Shown piece after piece: positions 40,164 through 44,883 of a DNA stretch of 44,883 bases. A program made the position numbers and the translations under genes. Under the pieces are notes generated by a model. That model searched no databases. It saw only the letters and a list, made by a program, of their open reading frames with translations, and was not told the DNA's origin. Every line of letters begins with the position of its first letter. The stretch's first letter is position 1. This DNA is from Flavobacterium sp. MedPE-SWcel (lineage in GTDB: Bacteria > Bacteroidota > Bacteroidia > Flavobacteriales > Flavobacteriaceae), in contig MPCW01000017.1 in NCBI GenBank assembly GCA_001874325.1, positions 1 through 44,883 on the forward strand. The letters are read 5' to 3'.

Positions 40164-41378
40164 ATGTTAGATATAAATGCTGTTAGAGCTAGTTTCCCGA
40201 TACTTAACGAAACTGTAAACGGAAAACCACTGGTTTATTTTGATAATGCAGCTACATCGCAAAAGCCAAAAGTTGTTATAGATGCTGTTGCAGAATACTA
40301 TAACACCATTAACTCCAATATACACCGTGGAGTGCATACGCTTAGTCAATTAGCGACTGATGCCTATGAGGTTTCTAGACAAAAAATACAAACACACATT
40401 AATGCAAAACATGGCCACGAAGTATTATTTACTACGGGTACTACACATGGTATTAACTTAGTAGCAAGTGGTTTTGCAAAATTTGTAAAAGAAGGCGATG
40501 CCGTTATGGTATCGGCTATGGAACACCACAGTAATATTGTGCCATGGCAAATGCTTTGCGAAAGAGCAGGAGCTACGCTATTAGTAATTCCGATGAACGA
40601 AAACGGAGAGCTAATAATTGAAGAATTTGAAAAGCTACTTACAGAGAAAGTGAAAATTGTGGCTGTAAACCACATTTCTAACTCATTAGGTACTATAAAC
40701 CCTATAAAACATATTATTGATAAAGCACACCAAGTAGGTGCTGCCGTATTAATAGATGGGGCACAAGCTGCACCACACTTGCGCCCAGATGTACAAGCGT
40801 TAGACTGCGATTTTTATGCTTTTTCAGGACATAAAGTTTGTGGACCTACAGGTAGCGGAATACTATATGGTAAAGAAGAATGGTTAAACAAACTACCCCC
40901 TTATCAGGGTGGTGGTGAGATGATAAAAGAAGTAAGTTTTGATGGCACTACATATGCCGACTTACCTCACAAATTTGAAGCAGGAACACCAAATATTGCA
41001 GGCGGTATTGTGCTAGGTACAGCTATAGATTATCTTAACTCAGTAGGGCTAGATAATATTAATGCTTACGAGCAAGAATTATTGCAATACGGTACAGAGA
41101 AGTTATTAGAGATAGAAGATCTTAAAATAATAGGTACTGCTAAGCAAAAAACATCTGTAATATCGTTTAATGTGGGTAGTATTCACCCGTATGACATTGG
41201 CTCTATAGTCGATAAAATGGGTATAGCAGTACGTACAGGACACCATTGTACACAACCCGTTATGCAGTTTTTTGATATTCCGGGTACAGTACGCGCTTCG
41301 TTCTCGTTTTATAATACAAAAGAAGAAATAGACGCACTTGTTGCAGCCGTTATAAAGGCACAAAGAATGTTAAGCTAA
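40164..41378 (+). CDS. sufS: Cysteine desulfurase SufS
   Basis: A 404-residue PLP enzyme that takes sulfur from L-cysteine as a Cys persulfide and passes it to SufE. The PLP Lys is K224 in FSGHKVCGPTGSG, and the catalytic Cys is C362 in RTGHHCTQPVM, the short-loop type II signature of SufS. The N-terminal RASFPILNETVNGKPLVYFDNAAT is typical (here seen as VYFDNAATSQKP). It starts the second suf block, 534 bp after sufD, with its own promoter. A lipoprotein gene follows 11 bp downstream and sufE after that. Confidence 0.97.
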   Translation: MLDINAVRASFPILNETVNGKPLVYFDNAATSQKPKVVIDAVAEYYNTINSNIHRGVHTLSQLATDAYEVSRQKIQTHINAKHGHEVLFTTGTTHGINLVASGFAKFVKEGDAVMVSAMEHHSNIVPWQMLCERAGATLLVIPMNENGELIIEEFEKLLTEKVKIVAVNHISNSLGTINPIKHIIDKAHQVGAAVLIDGAQAAPHLRPDVQALDCDFYAFSGHKVCGPTGSGILYGKEEWLNKLPPYQGGGEMIKEVSFDGTTYADLPHKFEAGTPNIAGGIVLGTAIDYLNSVGLDNINAYEQELLQYGTEKLLEIEDLKIIGTAKQKTSVISFNVGSIHPYDIGSIVDKMGIAVRTGHHCTQPVMQFFDIPGTVRASFSFYNTKEEIDALVAAVIKAQRMLS

Positions 41379-41389
41379 AAAATTATTTC

Positions 41390-41836
41390 ATGAGAAAAGT
41401 AGTATCTCTTTTAGTGTTAGTAACCCTTTTAGTGACAAGTTGTGCCTCTAAAAAGAAAATTGCTGCCGATGCTATTACAAAAATTGAATATTCAGCAGTT
41501 ACTAGAGGCTCTTCAAAAGGAATTACTTTTGAGAAATATAGTTTTACAGGTACTAGCAGCAGGCAAGGAGGAGATATAAATGTAGGTAAGGGGCCTATAT
41601 CTGAGGAATATTGGAATGAATTATCAGTTATTGCTAATAAACTTGATTTAGGAAATTTAGATAAAATAAAACCACCTAGTACAAAGCATCAGTATGATGC
41701 AGCATTTGGGGCGCATATTACAATTACAACAACTACTAATACGCATCAAACCTTAACTTTCGATCATGGTAACCCTCCAGAGGAGTTAAAACCGTTAATC
41801 GAAAAAATGGCAGAAATATCAGGCGTAGTGAATTAA
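41390..41836 (+). CDS. Hypothetical lipoprotein between sufS and sufE
   Basis: A 148-residue lipoprotein with lipobox LVTSC (Cys18). The mature part is beta-rich (KIEYSAVTRGSSKGITFEKY; HITITTTTNTHQTLTF) and may be a small periplasmic or outer-membrane domain; I do not recognise its family. It lies 11 bp after sufS and 17 bp before sufE, so it is made with the sulfur transfer pair although it is exported while they act in the cytoplasm. Whether the link is functional or only positional is unclear. Confidence 0.8.
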   Translation: MRKVVSLLVLVTLLVTSCASKKKIAADAITKIEYSAVTRGSSKGITFEKYSFTGTSSRQGGDINVGKGPISEEYWNELSVIANKLDLGNLDKIKPPSTKHQYDAAFGAHITITTTTNTHQTLTFDHGNPPEELKPLIEKMAEISGVVN

Positions 41837-41853
41837 TAGAGAATAAAAGGAAA

Positions 41854-42273
41854 ATGAAGATAAAGGAAATACAAGCCGAGATTGTAGATGAATTTTCGAT
41901 GTTTGATGACTGGGACGAACGCTACCAGTATGTAATAGACTTAGGGAAAACATTACCACTTGCCGACGAGCAGTATAAAACCGATGAGAACATCATTAAA
42001 GGCTGTCAGAGCAAAGTTTGGCTACATGGCGAGCAAGAGGGCAATAATATTGTTTTTACGGCCGATAGCGACGCTATATTGACTAAAGGTATCATTGCGG
42101 TGCTTATTAGAGTATTCTCTAACCAATCACCAGCCGATATACTAGAAGCTGATGTTGCTTTTATTGATGAAATTGGATTAAAAGAACATCTTTCGCCTAC
42201 ACGTGCGAATGGACTTGTTTCGATGATTAAACAGATTAAAATGTATGCCTTAGCATTTCAGGCAAAAAACTAA
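41854..42273 (+). CDS. sufE: SufE, sulfur acceptor for SufS
   Basis: A 139-residue SufE-like protein. It accepts sulfane sulfur from SufS and passes it to SufB. The active Cys is Cys51 in IIKGCQSKVWL; the remaining conserved blocks are YVIDLGKTLP near the start and LSPTRANGLVSMIKQIK near the end. The gene is 5 bp from the SufT-like gene. Confidence 0.96.
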   Translation: MKIKEIQAEIVDEFSMFDDWDERYQYVIDLGKTLPLADEQYKTDENIIKGCQSKVWLHGEQEGNNIVFTADSDAILTKGIIAVLIRVFSNQSPADILEADVAFIDEIGLKEHLSPTRANGLVSMIKQIKMYALAFQAKN

Positions 42274-42278
42274 ATAGT

Positions 42279-42602
42279 ATGGATACGCAAATAGATACCG
42301 CACAACTAGGAGAAGAAATCGTAAAAAAATTAAAAAGCATTTACGATCCTGAAATACCTGTAGATATATACGAATTAGGTCTTATTTATGACGTAATGGT
42401 AAACGAAGACAATGAGGTTAAGATACTAATGACACTTACTTCGCCTAACTGCCCAGTAGCAGAAAGTTTACCAAAAGAGGTAGAAGATAAGGTTATGACA
42501 CTTGATCTAGTAAAAAGTGCTGAGGTAGAGATTACTTTCGACCCGCCTTGGACACGTGACCTTATGAGCGAAGAAGCAAAACTTGAACTTGGAATGCTAT
42601 AA
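42279..42602 (+). CDS. SufT-like MIP18/DUF59 Fe-S assembly protein
   Basis: A 107-residue MIP18-family (DUF59) protein, commonly annotated as SUF-system Fe-S cluster assembly protein. The conserved blocks are YDPEIPVDIYELGLIYDV (about 22-39) and TLTSPNCPVAES (about 52-63, with Cys58), followed by ITFDPPWTRDLMSEEAK. Family members work in Fe-S protein maturation, probably as adaptors or carriers. It overlaps no neighbour but is only 5 bp from sufE and 25 bp before the DUF2480 gene. Confidence 0.92.
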   Translation: MDTQIDTAQLGEEIVKKLKSIYDPEIPVDIYELGLIYDVMVNEDNEVKILMTLTSPNCPVAESLPKEVEDKVMTLDLVKSAEVEITFDPPWTRDLMSEEAKLELGML

Positions 42603-42627
42603 TAGACTTTCATAAAGCAATAACGAT

Positions 42628-43137
42628 ATGGAAGAAAAAGAAATAGTAAACCGCGTAGCCAATAGCGTGTTACAGGTTTTTGACCTTGAGGATTATTATC
42701 CTGGGGGGGAGCGCAAAACGATAGATATATCAGAATGGTTATTAGAAGGTTTTGTGCTGCGTGAAAAAGACTTTAGGCAAAGCCTAAAAGAGCACGACTG
42801 GCAACAATATCAAGATAATTATGTAGCCCTGCATTGCAGTACCGATGCTATTGTGCCTGCATGGGCATATATGCTAGTATCAGTGCACCTTCAACCTTTT
42901 GTAAAAAAGGTAGTACAGGGCAGCGTTCAAGATCTTAATATACAGCTATATCAAGAAATACTTAACGATATAGACTATACTGAGTATACGAATAAACCAG
43001 TTATTGTAAAAGGTTGCTCTCAAAAACCAGTACCAGAAGAAGCCTATGCTATGGCGGTACAAAAACTAATGCCTTTTGCCAAGAGCCTTATGTTTGGCGA
43101 AGCATGTTCGGCAGTACCACTATACAAGAAAAAATAG
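42628..43137 (+). CDS. DUF2480-family protein
   Basis: A 169-residue cytoplasmic protein of the DUF2480 family, which in Bacteroidota commonly accompanies suf genes. Notable blocks are LEDYYPGGERKTIDISEWL (about 22-40), QYQDNYVALHCSTDAIVPAWAYML (seen in part as HCSTDAIVPAWAYML) and VKGCSQKPVPEEAY with FGEACSAVPLYKKK at the end. The three Cys in the C-terminal half could bind metal or a cluster, but this is speculation. Function unknown. It ends the second suf block. Confidence 0.88.
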   Translation: MEEKEIVNRVANSVLQVFDLEDYYPGGERKTIDISEWLLEGFVLREKDFRQSLKEHDWQQYQDNYVALHCSTDAIVPAWAYMLVSVHLQPFVKKVVQGSVQDLNIQLYQEILNDIDYTEYTNKPVIVKGCSQKPVPEEAYAMAVQKLMPFAKSLMFGEACSAVPLYKKK

Positions 43138-43149
43138 CGTTTAGTAGTC

Positions 43150-43183
43150 TTGCATAGTATGTGTAATTGATTGATTATATTTG
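43150..43183 (+). promoter_or_regulatory. Promoter of the DUF3078 gene
   Basis: TTG (43150..43152) and TATATTTG (43176..43183) are 23 bp apart, at the long end of the accepted range. The -7 element ends 23 bp before the ATG. Confidence 0.55.
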
Positions 43184-43206
43184 CATAAATATTTATTTGT
43201 ACAATT

Positions 43207-44088
43207 ATGATTAAAAAAATTACTTTACTATGCAGTGCTTTATGCGTTATGACTGCTAATGCACAAGATGCTAAAACTGTAGAGAACGACTCTACTAAGG
43301 TTTGGACTGCAAAAGGAAATGCCTCTTTTTTATTCAATCAATCTAATTTTGATAACTGGCTTGCTGGTGGAGAGAACAATGTTTCTGGTAACCTAGGTCT
43401 TAATTATGATGTAAATTATAAAAAAGGTAAATGGAGTTGGGATAATAAATTTATCGCATCATACGGTTTGGTAAAAACTAAAACAAGCTCTTTTGCTAAG
43501 AAAACAGATGACCGTTTGGAGATTAACTCTGTATTAGGTAAACAAGCATCTGAACATTGGTACTACTCAGCATTTCTTAATTTCAAGACACAATTTACAA
43601 AAGGATATGTTTATTCTAAAGATGAAGATGGAGCAGAGGTAAGAGATGAAAGCACTAACTTCATGTCACCAGGTTACTTACTAGTAGGTCCAGGTATGCT
43701 GTACAAAAAGAGTGATAATTTTAAGTTTAATCTTTCGCCAGCAACTTCAAAATTCACTTTTGTAGATAAAAACTTTACATTACCAGAAGAAGCTTACTTT
43801 GGAGTAGAAGAAGGTAAATCTATGCGTTACGAACTCGGTTTTAATGCATCAGGATATTATAAATTTGACCTTATTGCAAATGTAACGTTAGAGAATATTG
43901 TAAATCTTTACTCTAACTACTTAGAAGATCCGCAAAACATGGATTTAGATTATCAGCTTAATGTTGTAATGAGAATAAACCGTTATTTAACTACGAATAT
44001 CTCATTCCAAACAATATACGATGATAATGCTTATAGAGGTTTCCAAGTACGACAAGTATTTGGTGTAGCAGCTAATTACGGCTTCTAA
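43207..44088 (+). CDS. DUF3078-family outer-membrane beta-barrel-like protein
   Basis: A 293-residue exported protein. The signal peptide ends at about residue 19 (MTANAQ). The mature part has alternating aromatic-rich strands, with SNFDNWLAGGENNVSGNLGLN (seen in part as NWLAGGENNVSGNL) and a final strand ending in NYGF, typical of a beta-barrel C-terminus. It matches the DUF3078 family; role unknown. It has its own promoter and terminator and so is not part of the suf operon. Confidence 0.87.
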   Translation: MIKKITLLCSALCVMTANAQDAKTVENDSTKVWTAKGNASFLFNQSNFDNWLAGGENNVSGNLGLNYDVNYKKGKWSWDNKFIASYGLVKTKTSSFAKKTDDRLEINSVLGKQASEHWYYSAFLNFKTQFTKGYVYSKDEDGAEVRDESTNFMSPGYLLVGPGMLYKKSDNFKFNLSPATSKFTFVDKNFTLPEEAYFGVEEGKSMRYELGFNASGYYKFDLIANVTLENIVNLYSNYLEDPQNMDLDYQLNVVMRINRYLTTNISFQTIYDDNAYRGFQVRQVFGVAANYGF

Positions 44089-44118
44089 ATCTAAACTAAT
44101 CATATATCAAAATACAAG

Positions 44119-44143
44119 AGCAGCCCAAAGGGCTGCTTTTTTG
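44119..44143 (+). terminator. Intrinsic terminator after the DUF3078 gene
   Basis: AGCAGCCC (44119..44126) pairs with GGGCTGCT (44130..44137) around AAA, followed by six further T. It lies 30 bp past the stop codon. Confidence 0.92.
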
Positions 44144-44288
44144 TTTATGTAGTGATCCCTACCTCGAGCTTAAACACCATTTTTATGCTATTTAAGAGCT
44201 TCTCAAGAATATATCGACAAGTTTACACGAGCTTACTTTTATCGTATTGTAGCTTCTGTTTTGCTCTTGTTCTCAAATAAACGAGCAT
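44144..44288. other. Intergenic region between convergent terminators
   Basis: About 145 bp between two intrinsic terminators that serve convergent genes. I see no gene, promoter or stable fold in it. Confidence 0.5.
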
Positions 44289-44322
44289 AAAAAAAGCCCT
44301 GCACATTGTGCAGGGCTTTTTT
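44289..44322 (-). terminator. Intrinsic terminator after the OmpA-family gene
   Basis: AAAAAAGCCCTGCAC pairs with GTGCAGGGCTTTTTT around a 3-nt loop (44290..44304 with 44308..44322). It lies 18 bp beyond the OmpA stop codon. Confidence 0.92.
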
Positions 44323-44339
44323 AGTAAAATATCAAAATA

Positions 44340-44883
44340 TTATTCAGAGATCTGCTTTACAATAAAGAACTCAATTCTTCTGTTTTTAGCATATTCTTCA
44401 TCAGTACAATTCTCACCACAATCTACTTTAGGTTGGCTCTTACCAAATCCTTCACCAGAAATACGGTCTTTCTCAATACCTTTAGAGATAATGTACTTCA
44501 CAGCAGCTTTAGCTCTACGATTCGATAATCTCATGTTGTACTTATCAGTACCACGGTTATCCGTATGCGCTTTCACCATAACAACCATTTCAGTATCCTC
44601 AGTCATCTCAGCAACAACTTTGTCTAACTCAACAGCTGCCTGCTCTGTAATATTACTCTTGTCATATTCAAAGAAAATAGGATTAAGTACGATTGGTTTC
44701 TCTACAACAGGAATTTCGATAGGTTTCAAGTCCGCCATTACCGTAACTTTTCCACCATCAGTTTTAGCAATAGGGAATGAGTTCGTCTCATAACCATCTA
44801 CACTAGCCTGTACCACATAAGCTTTATCACACTCTACCGCATAGCTCACTTTACCATCAGCTCCTACCGTACGTGTTTCAATT
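44340..44883 (-). CDS. OmpA-family protein, C-terminal part (cut by window edge)
   Basis: The C-terminal 180 residues of an OmpA-family protein; the frame is open to the window end, so the start is missing. The visible part begins with what looks like the end of a carboxypeptidase-regulatory-like or PEGA-like beta domain (VECDKAYVVQASVDGYET) and continues with a complete OmpA peptidoglycan-binding domain: IFFEYDKSNITEQAAVELD, KAHTDNRGTDKYNMRLSNRR (seen in part as AHTDNRGTDKYN) and YAKNRRIEFFIV. In Bacteroidota such proteins are large, with repeats ahead of the OmpA domain. It probably anchors the envelope to peptidoglycan. Confidence 0.92.
   Translation of the reverse strand, partial: IETRTVGADGKVSYAVECDKAYVVQASVDGYETNSFPIAKTDGGKVTVMADLKPIEIPVVEKPIVLNPIFFEYDKSNITEQAAVELDKVVAEMTEDTEMVVMVKAHTDNRGTDKYNMRLSNRRAKAAVKYIISKGIEKDRISGEGFGKSQPKVDCGENCTDEEYAKNRRIEFFIVKQISE

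Overview
The window looks like part of a chromosome from a low-GC Flavobacteriaceae bacterium (Bacteroidota, Flavobacterium-like). Three things point there. The gene families are typical of the group: DUF4175, DUF4837, DUF2480, DUF3078, OmpH-type lipoprotein, tandem OmpA domains, KUP. Many genes carry the Bacteroidota -7 promoter element TAnnTTTG. Shine-Dalgarno sites are essentially absent. There are no rRNA or tRNA genes, no CRISPR array and no classical insertion sequence. Most of the window is ordinary core genome with a few small insertions.

Layout. 1-3.2 kb: an SPFH membrane protein and gltX on the minus strand. 3.3-10.4 kb: a plus-strand run of DUF4175 protein, ybeY, mnmG, a lipoprotein and a methyltransferase; four parS-like centromere sites flank mnmG, so this part is probably close to the replication origin. 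10.6-15.3 kb: an OmpH/Skp-like lipoprotein, a divergent LysR regulator and MdaB-like quinone reductase pair, and a PIF1/RecD-type helicase. 15.3-17.2 kb (minus): DNA polymerase III delta-prime, a DoxX-like protein and a small membrane protein. 17.3-18.0 kb: a GIY-YIG nuclease gene bracketed by three copies of a long imperfect palindromic repeat. 18.1-23.2 kb (plus): pgk, a SUMF1-like protein, an MltD-type lytic transglycosylase, a DUF4837 lipoprotein and an ElaA-like acetyltransferase. 23.2-29.1 kb (minus): a tandem OmpA protein with KUP, then rnpA, DUF4349 and a CtpA-type protease. 29.2-34.5 kb: a LexA/CI-like S24 repressor, an M1 aminopeptidase, an S8 protease and a metallo-beta-lactamase-fold hydrolase.

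34.7-43.1 kb is the SUF iron-sulfur cluster assembly locus. SufA, SufB, SufC and SufD form the first block; SufS, SufE and a SufT-like MIP18 protein form the second. SufS and SufE mobilise sulfur from cysteine, SufBCD is the scaffold, SufA is a carrier, and the SufT-like protein probably acts in maturation. The locus carries extra genes: a flavin reductase between sufB and sufC, a four-helix-bundle (23S rRNA intervening-sequence-type) gene flanked by inverted short repeats between sufC and sufD, and a lipoprotein between sufS and sufE. Between sufD and sufS lies an apparently independent structured RNA with its own promoter, a three-way-junction fold and an intrinsic terminator. The window ends with a DUF3078 outer-membrane protein and an OmpA-family protein cut by the window edge.

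The best candidates for something undescribed are the structured RNA in the suf locus (39.75-39.94 kb), the GIY-YIG gene with its palindromic repeats (17.3-18.0 kb), and the four-helix-bundle cassette inside the suf operon (37.86-38.31 kb). All three rest on reading the sequence and need homology searches to establish novelty.
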